From Methyloceanibacter stevinii (GTDB lineage Bacteria > Pseudomonadota > Alphaproteobacteria > Rhizobiales > Methyloligellaceae), in contig NZ_LPWE01000014.1 in the NCBI RefSeq assembly GCF_001723355.1, positions 124,001 to 188,000 on the forward strand: 64,000 nt of DNA, read 5' to 3'. This document shows, piece after piece, positions 24,620-34,828 of the stretch. The position numbers were made by a program, and so were the translations under genes. Under the pieces are notes generated by a model that was given only the letters and a program-made list of their open reading frames with translations, was not told the DNA's origin and did no database searches. The first letter of the stretch is position 1. Every line of letters starts with the position of its first letter.

Positions 24620-25980
24620 CCTTGCACCTTCCCGGATGCCTCGGCCCACCATGGGCCGGGGTCTATTGGCCGTCCGTCCTTTCTGAATTCCACATAGAGG
24701 ACGGGGCGTGAACTTTGGCCACCGGGACTACCCGGAGCCGGTGATTTGCCCATGACGGCGATCGGCTCGCCGGCAAGAACGAATTGGCCGAGGCTAACGT
24801 CAATACGGCTCATCCCCGCGAGCAAAATATGATAGCCCCCCCCAGCATTGATGATCAAGAGTTGGCCGTAGGACCGGAACGGGCCCGAATAGACCACCCA
24901 GCCGTCCGCCGGGGCCGTGACGCGGGCCTCCTCGCGGGTCTGCATCGACAGGCCCTGGACCGCCGCACCGGCAGAATCCTTGTCGCCGAAACGGTAGGTT
25001 CTCTCGCCTTGCGCCGGCAGCCGCAGACTGCCCTTGGCGTCGCCGAACGGCGTGACCGGCTTCATCCGGGCCGGATTGGCGAAGGCGACCTTTTTCGAAT
25101 CCGGCTTGAGCTCGACCACCCGCTCGTTGGCAGGCGTGGCCATGACCTCCTGCTTGAGGCGCTCCCGCAGTGCCTTCTCGGCCTCGACCTCGGCGTCGTA
25201 CTGCGCGACTTCCGCCTTGGCGATCTTCTTGTCGAGTTTCTCCACCAGGTCGTTCAAGGTCTCGACCTCCGAGGCCAGCGTCTGCGCCGACTCGGTCAGC
25301 GAAGCGAGCTCCTCTTGGTCCTGCGCTTCCCTGGACTGCTTCGTGGCAATGAGTTCGTCGAGACGCGCCTGCTCGGCCGAAAGCTGATCGGCCTCTCGCC
25401 GCTGCGTATCCCGCTCGGCGCGGACGCGCTCCTCGACGGCCGACAGATCCTGCAGGCTGTCGGTCAGGCTGTCGGCCTGGTACTTGAGTTCGGGATAGAC
25501 CTCGGCCAGCAGCATCGCGCCGCGAACGACCTTCAGCGCATCGTCGCGTCTCGTGACGATCGCCGGGGGCGGCGTCCGTCCAATTCTCTGCATGGCGCTC
25601 AGCATGGTGACAATTGCGGCCTTTCGCTCATCGATCGAGGTCTGCATCACGTTCACCTGTGCGGTGAGTTCCGCAAGTTCGCTTTCAGTTTCGGAGAGCT
25701 TCGCCTCGCTCTCCTGAACGCGTTTGCCGGCCTCGATCAGCTCGGTCCTGAGCCGTGCCCTTTCTTCGGCCAGAGCGGCGAGGTCCTTCGTCAGGCCCTC
25801 AGCCCTAACCCGGCTGGATTCCAACTCCTGTTCGGTCTCGTCGAGACGCTTCTTGGCTTCGTCCCGCGTGAGATCGTCTTGGCCGTGCACGACGCTCACA
25901 GGCACGATAAGCAGCGCCCCAACAAGCAGGGCGGCGCGAATATTCCGAGTGGTGAAAGTCGATCGCTCGTTGTGCGCCAT
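24616..25980 (-). CDS. envC: EnvC-like murein hydrolase activator (coiled coil plus degenerate LytM)
   Basis: 454 residues from the ATG at 25980 (an earlier in-frame start adds 9 residues). It has a signal peptide (ALLVGALLIVPVSVVHG), a long coiled coil (about 30-260) rich in Glu/Leu/Arg, and a C-terminal LytM/M23 domain. The metal-binding His/Asp residues of active M23 peptidases are missing: the sequence reads GYHILLAGM and RPVLYVEFRKDG. It therefore most likely activates a septal amidase rather than cutting murein itself. The stop overlaps ctpA. Confidence 0.88.
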   Translation of the reverse strand: MAHNERSTFTTRNIRAALLVGALLIVPVSVVHGQDDLTRDEAKKRLDETEQELESSRVRAEGLTKDLAALAEERARLRTELIEAGKRVQESEAKLSETESELAELTAQVNVMQTSIDERKAAIVTMLSAMQRIGRTPPPAIVTRRDDALKVVRGAMLLAEVYPELKYQADSLTDSLQDLSAVEERVRAERDTQRREADQLSAEQARLDELIATKQSREAQDQEELASLTESAQTLASEVETLNDLVEKLDKKIAKAEVAQYDAEVEAEKALRERLKQEVMATPANERVVELKPDSKKVAFANPARMKPVTPFGDAKGSLRLPAQGERTYRFGDKDSAGAAVQGLSMQTREEARVTAPADGWVVYSGPFRSYGQLLIINAGGGYHILLAGMSRIDVSLGQFVLAGEPIAVMGKSPAPGSPGGQSSRPVLYVEFRKDGRPIDPGPWWAEASGKVQG

Positions 25981-26065
25981 GCGTCCTGGCCGTTCAGTCG
26001 ATGGCACCGGAGGGAAAAGGCAGAATCAAGGCAAAAGCCTTAAGAATCCTTAACCTTTAGGCCTC

Positions 26066-26557
26066 TCAGGCCCGGTGGTACGGGTGCCCCGACAAGATCG
26101 TCATTGCCCGGTAGAGCTGCTCGGCGAGGACGATCCGCGCAAGTCCGTGGGGCAGCGTCATGGGTCCCAAAGACAGCGACTGGGCGCCCCGGTCAAGGAC
26201 TGGTTGGCCATGCCCGTCGGGGCCGCCGAGCACGAAGGCCACGCCCGGCGCCGCGGCATCGTCCCGCAAGGCGCCAAGACCGCTCGCGAAGGCCTCGCTC
26301 GAGCGCATCTCGCCGCCTGGGTCCAGACAGACGATAGTGAAATCGATTGGGATTTTGGCCAGCAGCGCCTCGGCCTCGGCCGACCGGCGTGCGGCAGCCT
26401 CTGGTGCGCGCGATTCGGACAACTCGATCGATGTCAGCGGCGACAGACCGAGGCTGCGGCCGAGCGCCTCGGCCCGGCCGAAATAATGGGTACAGAGCTC
26501 TCGCTCCGGTCCCCGCTTGAGCTTACCGACCGCGGCGATCAGCAGACGCACAGCCAA
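26066..26557 (-). CDS. rlmH: 23S rRNA (pseudouridine1915-N3)-methyltransferase
   Basis: 163 residues. SPOUT methyltransferase with the glycine-rich SAM loop FVLGGPDGHG and C-terminal knot LSLGPMTLPHGLARIVLAEQLYRA, ending GHPYHRA as in RlmH. It methylates pseudouridine 1915 in helix 69 of 23S rRNA. It lies between rsfS (upstream) and the envC-like gene, a common alphaproteobacterial arrangement. Confidence 0.95.
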   Translation of the reverse strand: MAVRLLIAAVGKLKRGPERELCTHYFGRAEALGRSLGLSPLTSIELSESRAPEAAARRSAEAEALLAKIPIDFTIVCLDPGGEMRSSEAFASGLGALRDDAAAPGVAFVLGGPDGHGQPVLDRGAQSLSLGPMTLPHGLARIVLAEQLYRAMTILSGHPYHRA

Positions 26558-26590
26558 CCTCCGCCGCGTGGGCCGGTGGTGATCTTCCGA

Positions 26591-27001
26591 TCAGACCACC
26601 ATTCGCTCCATGGGCCGATCCGCGGACCACATCTTTTCGAGGTTGTAGAACTCACGAACCTCCGGCCGAAAGAGATGGACGATGACCTCGCCCGCATCGA
26701 TCAGGACCCAGTCCCCCTGGGGCAGTCCTTCGACGCGCGCACGGCCATAGCCACCAACTTTGAGCGCTTTGATGAGATGGTCGGCTACGGCGCCGACATG
26801 CCGCTGCGAACGACCCGAGGCGACAACCATGTAATCGCCAATCGAAGTCTTTCCTTCCAAATCGATGACCGCGACATCTTCGGCTTTGGCGCCGTCGAGT
26901 GTGTCGGTCACGATCTTGAGCAGTCTTCCGGGCTCGGCGCTGAATGACGCCAGTCCGGATGGAGGCGTACCGCTCACGGTACCCTCGCTAGGTGAGCGCA
27001 T
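26591..27001 (-). CDS. rsfS: Ribosome silencing factor
   Basis: 136 residues. RsfS/Iojap fold with VAVIDLEGKTSIGDYMVVAS, GDWVLIDAGEVIVHLF and a C-terminus REFYNLEKMW. It binds ribosomal protein L14 and blocks subunit joining when nutrients are scarce. The first ~25 residues are extra and poor in features, so a later start is possible. It is followed by rlmH after 33 bases. The 177-base gap to nadD is gene-free. Confidence 0.93.
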   Translation of the reverse strand: MRSPSEGTVSGTPPSGLASFSAEPGRLLKIVTDTLDGAKAEDVAVIDLEGKTSIGDYMVVASGRSQRHVGAVADHLIKALKVGGYGRARVEGLPQGDWVLIDAGEVIVHLFRPEVREFYNLEKMWSADRPMERMVV

Positions 27002-27178
27002 GTTTGCGTGGGTTTCCTTCTGCCATTGCTCCTGGAAGTGGCTTCAAGACTATGTCCCGTGCACGACGCTTGGGGCTTCTTCGACAACGAACCACTTCAC
27101 CCCCTCACAATAAACTGCCGGCTGGTCAAGTTTCAATAGATAGTAGGGGCCGGTTCTTCTTGCTCTTGATCTAGTAAT

Positions 27179-27823
27179 CTAGTCCGATTCCAAGACATTT
27201 TCGCGAAGGGCGGTCGACGAGAGCCCCGACAGGCGGTGGGTGAGGATGGTCCAGGCAGGCGGACGCAGGAGCGCGAGCCCCAAAGCGTCGGTCTCGTCGA
27301 TATAGGCGCCCGCGAAGCGATGCGCCGCCTTGCCGGCGCGCGCCTTGAGGCGAAAGCCGGGCCGGTCCAACACGGCGATCGGCACAAGCTGGAATATCTC
27401 GGGCCAGGCCTTCCAACGGTGGACCGTGGCGAGATTGTCCGCGCCCATCAGCCAGACAAAGTTGACGCCTGGATAGCGCTGCACGAGCGCCGCAAGCAGG
27501 TCGGCCGTATAGGGCGACCCCGTTCCGCCATCGTAGCCCGTGACCGTGATTCGCGGATGGTTCGCGACGCGCCGGGCGGCGCGCACCCGTTCCGCGACCG
27601 GCGGCAGGCTGGAGACGTCCTTCAGGGGATTGCCCGCGCTGACCAGCCACCAGACTTGATCGAGCCCCAGCCGCTTCAGAGCCGCAAGACTGATTTCACG
27701 ATGGGCACCATGGGCAGGGTTGAAGGACCCGCCGAGGAGCCCGATCCGCATGCCCGGCGCCGCCAGCGGAGCCCGCATTTCGCTCGAGGCAGACGGCTTG
27801 CTCACGGCAGTCTTCGCGCTCAA
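27179..27823 (-). CDS. nadD: Nicotinate-nucleotide adenylyltransferase
   Basis: 214 residues. Nucleotidyltransferase motif [14 protein letters not shown], central [16 protein letters not shown] and C-terminal [11 protein letters not shown] identify NadD. It adenylates nicotinate mononucleotide in NAD synthesis. The ATG overlaps the proA stop (ATGA), so it is coupled to proA. The first ~24 residues (Ser/Ala-rich) may not belong to the mature start; an internal ATG precedes RIGLLGGSF. Confidence 0.94.
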   Translation of the reverse strand: MSAKTAVSKPSASSEMRAPLAAPGMRIGLLGGSFNPAHGAHREISLAALKRLGLDQVWWLVSAGNPLKDVSSLPPVAERVRAARRVANHPRITVTGYDGGTGSPYTADLLAALVQRYPGVNFVWLMGADNLATVHRWKAWPEIFQLVPIAVLDRPGFRLKARAGKAAHRFAGAYIDETDALGLALLRPPAWTILTHRLSGLSSTALRENVLESD

Positions 27824-29106
27824 GGCCGCGTCTGGCCCTGCCCGCGCACCACATATTTAAACGTGGTGAGCTGCTCGACGCCGACGGGCCCGCGCGCATG
27901 AAAGCGGCCCGTCGCAATCCCGATCTCCGCCCCCATGCCGAACTCGCCGCCATCGGCGAACTGGGTCGAGGCGTTGTGCAGGACAATGGCGCTGTCGACT
28001 CGCGCCAGAAACGCCGCCGCAGCCGCTTCGTCGTTCGTGACGATCGCCTCGGTATGGTGCGAGCTGTGCTCGTCGATATGCGCGATGGCGTCATCGAGAT
28101 CCTCGACGACTTTGACGGCGATGATGGGCGCCAGATACTCCGTATCCCAATCTTCATCCGTCGCTGTTTTGACGCGGCTATCCGTATGCTGTGTATCCGG
28201 ATCGCCGCGCACTTCGCAGCCGGCCTCGATCAGCGCGTCGACGATGGGCGTGAGGTGCGTGTCAACGGCTGCGCGCGAAACCAGCAGCGTCTCGGCCGCG
28301 CCGCAAATGCCGGTCCGACGCATCTTGGCGTTGACGACGATGTCCCGGGCCATGTCGAGCGGCGCGGTCTCGTCCACATAGACGTGGCAGTTGCCCTCCA
28401 GATGCGCAAACACCGGCACGCGCGCTTCCTTCTGAACTCTCTCCACAAGGCTCTTGCCGCCCCGGGGCACGATCACATCGACGGCGCCGCCGAGGCCGCC
28501 GAGAATGAACCCGACCGCCTGCCGGTCCACCGACGGCACGAGCTGGATGGCCTCGCCCGGAAGCCCCGCGGACTTCATCGCCTCGGTCAGAATATTGGCG
28601 ATCACGAGCGACGTCAGGAAGCTGTCGGAGCCCGACCGCAGGATTACGGCATTGCCCGACTTGAGACACAGCGCGGAGGCGTCCGCCGTCACGTTCGGAC
28701 GGCTCTCGTAGATCATGCCGATGACGCCGAGCGGCACGCGGACCCGCGCGATCTCGAGCCCGTTGGGCCGCGTCCAGGACGCGATCGTCTGGCCGACGGG
28801 ATCGGGCAGGCCTGCGACCTCGCGCAAACCTTTGGCCATGGCCGCCACGCGGCCTTCGTCGAGCCGCAGCCGGTCTAAGAAAGCGGCATCGCGCCCGTTC
28901 TTTTCGGCCGCCTCCAAATCCTTGGCATTCGCGCCGAGGATCTTCTCGGTGCCCGCCTCAAGGGCAGCCGCCATCGCCTCGAGCGCGGCATTCTTCTGCT
29001 CCGTCGTCGCCATGGCGAGCTCGGCCGCGGCCGCGCGGGCAAGGCGGCCCATATAGAGCATCATCGGCTCCAGACTGACGGCGGGGTCCTGGGCGGGAAG
29101 TGCCAC
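27820..29106 (-). CDS. proA: Gamma-glutamyl phosphate reductase
   Basis: 428 residues, normal length. Aldehyde-dehydrogenase fold with catalytic Cys in [14 protein letters not shown], cofactor region [20 protein letters not shown] and [13 protein letters not shown]. It makes glutamate semialdehyde from gamma-glutamyl phosphate, the second step of proline synthesis. It follows proB by 34 bases and overlaps nadD by 4 bases. Confidence 0.97.
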   Translation of the reverse strand: MALPAQDPAVSLEPMMLYMGRLARAAAAELAMATTEQKNAALEAMAAALEAGTEKILGANAKDLEAAEKNGRDAAFLDRLRLDEGRVAAMAKGLREVAGLPDPVGQTIASWTRPNGLEIARVRVPLGVIGMIYESRPNVTADASALCLKSGNAVILRSGSDSFLTSLVIANILTEAMKSAGLPGEAIQLVPSVDRQAVGFILGGLGGAVDVIVPRGGKSLVERVQKEARVPVFAHLEGNCHVYVDETAPLDMARDIVVNAKMRRTGICGAAETLLVSRAAVDTHLTPIVDALIEAGCEVRGDPDTQHTDSRVKTATDEDWDTEYLAPIIAVKVVEDLDDAIAHIDEHSSHHTEAIVTNDEAAAAAFLARVDSAIVLHNASTQFADGGEFGMGAEIGIATGRFHARGPVGVEQLTTFKYVVRGQGQTRP

Positions 29107-29140
29107 GTGAGGTCCTTTCGTTTCCTTGGAAGGCTGTTCC

Positions 29141-31317
<2,177 letters not shown>

Positions 31318-31371
31318 TTAACACCGGGGCCGTCATCTTGCACGCATCGCCGGACGACATGGTTTGCGGTC

Positions 31372-31902
31372 TTAAGGGTGCTGCAGCGCGCTTACCGCCT
31401 GGGCCCTTTCGAGCCGGTAGGTAAGACACGGCACCACCTCGCCGCGCGCTACGCAATCACGCGTTTCCTCGCCCTCCGGCGTGAACCCGAGTTTGGCGAG
31501 CACCCGCTGCGAACCGGGATTATCCACGAAGTGACCGGCCCGCAAATAGGCGAACCCGTGCGTATCGAAGGCATGGGCCACGACCGCGCGCACCGCCTCG
31601 GTCGCGAACCCGGCGCCCCAATAGGGCTTCCCGATCCAGTAACCGAGCTCGCCATGGTCGGCGTCCATGGGCATGTATCCGGAGCAGCCGATCAGCCTGC
31701 TGTCTCGTGTGACAGCGAACACGACGCCCTCCTCGCCCTGGCCGACACGGTCGACCCAAGCACGGGCGGTCGTCTCGCTATAGGGATGCGGGATCGTGCC
31801 GGTCATGCTCGCCACGTCGAAATCGCCGGCGAGCAGGCTCATGGCCGCGGCGTCCGCATGGTCAAGCGGCCGCAAGTTCAGCCTTTGCGTTCTGATCTGC
31901 AT
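31372..31902 (-). CDS. GNAT-family N-acetyltransferase (RimJ/RimL-like)
   Basis: 176 residues from the ATG before QIRTQRLNLRPL; an ATG 8 codons upstream is also possible. RimJ/RimL-type acetyltransferase with GELGYWIGKPYWGAGFATEA as the acetyl-CoA loop and VDNPGSQRVLAKLGF at the C-terminal side. The substrate is unknown; relatives acetylate ribosomal protein N-termini or small amines. It lies between rpmA and obgE, as in many Hyphomicrobiales, but a hairpin at 31928-31951 separates it from rpmA. Confidence 0.88.
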   Translation of the reverse strand: MQIRTQRLNLRPLDHADAAAMSLLAGDFDVASMTGTIPHPYSETTARAWVDRVGQGEEGVVFAVTRDSRLIGCSGYMPMDADHGELGYWIGKPYWGAGFATEAVRAVVAHAFDTHGFAYLRAGHFVDNPGSQRVLAKLGFTPEGEETRDCVARGEVVPCLTYRLERAQAVSALQHP

Positions 31903-31927
31903 GGGAAAGCCAACGTACATATGCAAA

Positions 31928-31951
31928 CGCGCCCGCTATCAGACGGGCGCG
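31928..31951 (-). terminator. Hairpin downstream of rpmA, probable terminator
   Basis: A perfect 8-bp GC-rich stem CGCGCCCG/CGGGCGCG with an 8-base loop lies 38 bases past the rpmA stop, followed on the minus strand by only a short T stretch. It probably terminates or attenuates the rplU-rpmA transcript before the GNAT gene. Confidence 0.6.
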
Positions 31952-31989
31952 CGCAAATCTCTAAGAAAGTCTGGAAGCGGTTGCGCGCC

Positions 31990-32250
31990 TTACGAGGCGT
32001 CCGGCTTCACTGATACGTAGGTGCGGCCCTTGGCCTTGGTCGCGAACTCGACCTCGCCGTCGACGAGCGCAAACAACGTGTGGTCCTTGCCGATGCCGAC
32101 ACCCTCGCCCTTGTGCCACTTGGTGCCACGCTGGCGAATGATGATGTTGCCGGCGATAACCTTCTGGCCGCCCGACTTCTTGACGCCGAGGCGACGTCCC
32201 GCTGAATCGCGGCCGTTGCGTGAGGAGCCGCCTGCCTTCTTATGTGCCAT
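31990..32250 (-). CDS. rpmA: 50S ribosomal protein L27
   Basis: 86 residues beginning [16 protein letters not shown], with [14 protein letters not shown] and [19 protein letters not shown], the diagnostic L27 sequence. The protein's N-terminus reaches the peptidyl-transferase centre. It starts 12 bases after the restored rplU stop and is transcribed with it. Confidence 0.98.
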   Translation of the reverse strand: MAHKKAGGSSRNGRDSAGRRLGVKKSGGQKVIAGNIIIRQRGTKWHKGEGVGIGKDHTLFALVDGEVEFATKAKGRTYVSVKPDAS

Positions 32251-32262
32251 GGTGGTGTTCCT

Positions 32263-32797
32263 TTAGCTCTTCTTCGCCGGGGCCTTTTTGGCCGGGGCCT
32301 TCTTGGCTGCGGTCTTCTTCGCGGGCGCTTTTTGGCCGGAGCCTTCTTCGGCGCGGCCTTCTTGGCGGGCGCTTTGTCCTCGGCCGCCTTCTTGGCGGGA
32401 GCCGCTTCAGCCTTGGCTTCCGGCTTCTCCGCGCTCTCCGTCTTGGCCGGCGCCTTCTTGGCGGCAGCCTTGGAAGGCTTCTTGCCGTCCGTCAGGATCT
32501 CGGTGATGCGCAGGGCCGTCAGCTCCTGACGATGGCCTTGCGTGCGGCGGTAGCCTGGCGGCGCTTCTTCTTGAAGACGATGATCTTGTCACCGCGCTTC
32601 TGCTCGACGACCTCGGCCGCAACCATAGCGCCGGAGACCGTGGGGCTGCCCGTGGTCGCGGCACCCTCGCCGCATAGCAGCAAAACTTCGGAGAGTTCGA
32701 TGACGTCGCCCGGGTTTCCGGCGATCTTCTCGATCTCGATAATGTCGTTCGGCGACACGCGATACTGCTTGCCACCCGTGCGAATGACCGCGAACAT
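32263..32797 (-). CDS. rplU: 50S ribosomal protein L21 with long Lys/Ala/Pro tail (two frame breaks)
   Basis: L21 core: MFAVIRTGGKQYRVSPNDII and DKIIVFKKKRR. The literal frame stops at 32519 before the conserved C-terminus. One missing G at 32554-32555 restores GYRRTQGHRQELTALRITEI, the end of the L21 domain. The frame then runs into a tail of repeated AKKAPAKK-type units. A second missing base, in the T5 run at 32329-32333, restores a tail that ends AKKS at 32263. Restored length is about 178 residues, versus about 100 for a tailless L21; such basic tails occur in alphaproteobacteria. L21 binds 23S rRNA in the 50S subunit. Two frame losses in this gene indicate sequence error. Confidence 0.92.
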
Positions 32798-32890
32798 GAT
32801 TCCATTCCGTCTTTTGAGGCTACTCTTCGGGCTTGATTTACCAGCGCATTTTCGCCGCCGGCACGCCGCTGAAGGAGCGATAAGCGGCGC

Positions 32891-32918
32891 AATATAGTGG
32901 GCAAACCTCAGAAGTCAA
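32891..32918 (-). promoter_or_regulatory. Sigma-70-type promoter of rplU-rpmA
   Basis: On the minus strand TTGACT (32918-32913) and TATATT (32896-32891) are separated by 16 bases and lie about 95 bases upstream of the L21 start. The rest of the gene-free 325-base stretch 32798-33123 shows no other feature I can support. Confidence 0.7.
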
Positions 32919-33123
32919 TTCCTAGAAAGCCCCAAAACCTAAGCCTTTCGAGGAAGTTTACGGCTGATTGGCCACAAGCCACTCCGATCGGGGACCAGCT
33001 CGGACCTGAGCCACCCTCCACAGGCCACCCCGACACGATCTGCGGCATTTCCGAGCGGCACGCAAGGTGGACCGGCTGGTACCGCTTGCGATCATCGCCC
33101 CGCCAAGCTACATGAGCCCGCTT

Positions 33124-33213
33124 GGAGAGGTGCCGGAGTGGTCGAACGGGGCGGTCTCGAAAACCGTTGAGCGCGTGAGCGTTCCGAGGGTTCGAATCCC
33201 TCCCTCTCCGCCA
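33124..33213 (+). tRNA. tRNA-Ser (anticodon CGA)
   Basis: Class II tRNA with CCA encoded. Acceptor arm GGAGAGG (33124-33130) pairs with CCTCTCC (33203-33209); discriminator G; CCA at 33211-33213. The anticodon stem GCGGT/ACCGT encloses loop CTCGAAA with anticodon CGA at 33158-33160. A long variable arm and T arm GAGGG-TTCGAAT-CCCTC follow. It reads codon UCG. Its 3' half is repeated at 63525-63582. Confidence 0.97.
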
Positions 33214-33502
33214 ATTTCCGACCACTGGACGCGGTCTGTTAGCGGCGCATCGCGAACGCCCTGCAACCAACCGCGCGGCCGCGGCCTCAATCGTCTACTT
33301 CGAGCCCGTGAGCGGACATGAGATTGGGCGAGATTCTGGTCCACTTCGTGCCAGGAGCGGAAGCACGGGTCAGCGATCTGGAGGTGCGGCCGTGTCAGCT
33401 TCCAGCGGAGTCCTGTGGGCAGGACCGGCAACTGGGCCTGCAATTTCCAGAGCCACGGACAAAGTAACTTGACTTTCGGCGACCCAAAGGATCGTTTGAG
33501 GC

Positions 33503-33880
33503 ATGCTTCGGGAGGCTCGACAGGCCATATGCATCCTTCTAGCCGCCGTGCTCATGTTCGGCGGGGCCGTCAGGCTTGCGGATTCGGTATCTCACGCCGC
33601 GTCCAAGGACTTGGACTCCGCACATGACCATCTGAACATCTCCCTATACACGGCCGGCGCCGAGAGTCGTGTCGCGGCGCCCGATACCGGCGAGGAAGAT
33701 CCCAAGCATGCTGCCGCTCACTGTCTCGATGCGCATTGCTGTGCGCCGGTCTGCCAGACGACCGCCCAAACCGTCCTGAATCATCCGCCCAAAGGCGGAA
33801 AGCTCGTGCCCCACGCGAGCTCCGACTACATATTCACCAGCACTTACTGCCTCCTCAGACCTCCACGCGCGACCACCTGA
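33503..33880 (+). CDS. Small secreted His/Cys-containing protein at a metal-efflux locus
   Basis: 125 residues. The N-terminal hydrophobic segment (QAICILLAAVLMFGGAV) looks like a signal peptide or anchor. The middle has HCLDAHCCAPVCQ, a cluster of three His/Cys pairs that could bind metal. The C-terminus ends YCLLRPPRATT, similar to small proteins found beside alphaproteobacterial cop/czc operons. It lies upstream of a TPR protein and an RND metal pump in the same direction. I do not recognise a named family; a periplasmic metal-sensing or buffering role is inference. The 288 bases before it, after the tRNA, contain no gene I can support. Confidence 0.65.
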   Translation: MLREARQAICILLAAVLMFGGAVRLADSVSHAASKDLDSAHDHLNISLYTAGAESRVAAPDTGEEDPKHAAAHCLDAHCCAPVCQTTAQTVLNHPPKGGKLVPHASSDYIFTSTYCLLRPPRATT

Positions 33881-34032
33881 TCCGGCGCCTGCTTTTGCGG
33901 CGCCCTCTGCCCAGACGGCGGCAGAGTCCGGTGAATCGCGTCGCCATGTTTGCGTTTTGACATTCGCTCTTCACGGCGAAGCTGGTTCACCGCCTGCTGC
34001 TCATCTCAGCCATGCAGTCCAGGTGAACGACC

Positions 34033-34812
34033 ATGCGCAAACGACTTTTAGTGCTTCTACTACCGTTGCTATCTACGCCGTTGCAGGCGCACGCAGCGTC
34101 CCCGCCGTGCGGCGGCAGCGTAATTGACTCCTCGTTGCCGCAATCAGAACGCGTCGAGCAGCTTACTCGCGAGGCTCTTGCTTGCGTCAAGGCGGGAAAA
34201 TCCGTCCGGGCGATCGCTTATTTGAGCGAGATCATCGGCTTCGATCCCAACCGTGCCCAAGCCTATCTCAATCGCGGGAACACTTTTGCGCGGTTGGGCG
34301 ACTTCGACGCGGGCCTCGCTGACTACGGCCGCGTCATCGCGCTGGAACCAAATCAGTTCGAGGGTTGGTACAACCGGGGCTCGGCCCGCGTTGCTGTGGG
34401 CCAATATGACGCGGCGATCGCCGACCTAACCGAGGCAATTCGGCTGAAGCCAAATGTCGGCTATGCCTATTGCAGCCGCGGCCTAAGCCATCTCCGCAAG
34501 GCCGAACGCGCAAAGGCGCTGGCCGATTTCGAGAAGGGGCTCTCGCTCTGGGTCGACATGCCTCTTTGCTACTACGGCCGAGGCGAGATTCGTCTGGCGG
34601 ACGGCAAGCATCAAGACGCAATCGACGATTTCAGCCGGGGCATCAAATCCAAGCCGACGGCCGAGTCCCTGACACAACGCGCGGCGGCCTACGAAACCAT
34701 CGGTGAGATCCAGAAAGCCCTGAAGGACTACCGCAGTGCGCTGTCCCTGCAGCCTCGTCTGAAAACGGCGGAGGCCGGAATCGCGCGGCTTACACGGAAC
34801 AGCCAGAATTGA
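34033..34812 (+). CDS. Secreted tetratricopeptide-repeat protein
   Basis: 259 residues with a signal peptide (LLVLLLPLLSTPLQAHA) and at least five TPR units from about residue 40, e.g. AQAYLNRGNTFARLGDFDAG, FEGWYNRGSARVAVGQYDAA and GYAYCSRGLSHLRKAERAKA. TPRs mediate protein-protein contacts, so in the periplasm it may scaffold the efflux complex encoded next. The metal adaptor gene starts 17 bases after its stop, so the two are probably co-transcribed. No enzymatic motif. Confidence 0.8.
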   Translation: MRKRLLVLLLPLLSTPLQAHAASPPCGGSVIDSSLPQSERVEQLTREALACVKAGKSVRAIAYLSEIIGFDPNRAQAYLNRGNTFARLGDFDAGLADYGRVIALEPNQFEGWYNRGSARVAVGQYDAAIADLTEAIRLKPNVGYAYCSRGLSHLRKAERAKALADFEKGLSLWVDMPLCYYGRGEIRLADGKHQDAIDDFSRGIKSKPTAESLTQRAAAYETIGEIQKALKDYRSALSLQPRLKTAEAGIARLTRNSQN

Positions 34813-34828
34813 ACTTGTGGAGAAACAC

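Noticed and set aside
24616-25980. Active M23 endopeptidase
   Set aside because: The metal-binding His/Asp residues of the LytM domain are absent, so the protein is called an EnvC-type activator.
32519-32560. Programmed frameshift in rplU
   Set aside because: No slippery heptamer or stimulatory structure is evident, and other genes in the window show the same type of one-base loss, so sequence error is simpler.
33108-33443. ORF running antisense across the tRNA-Ser
   Set aside because: The peptide GIRTLGTLTRSTVFE is the well-known false translation of a serine tRNA gene.
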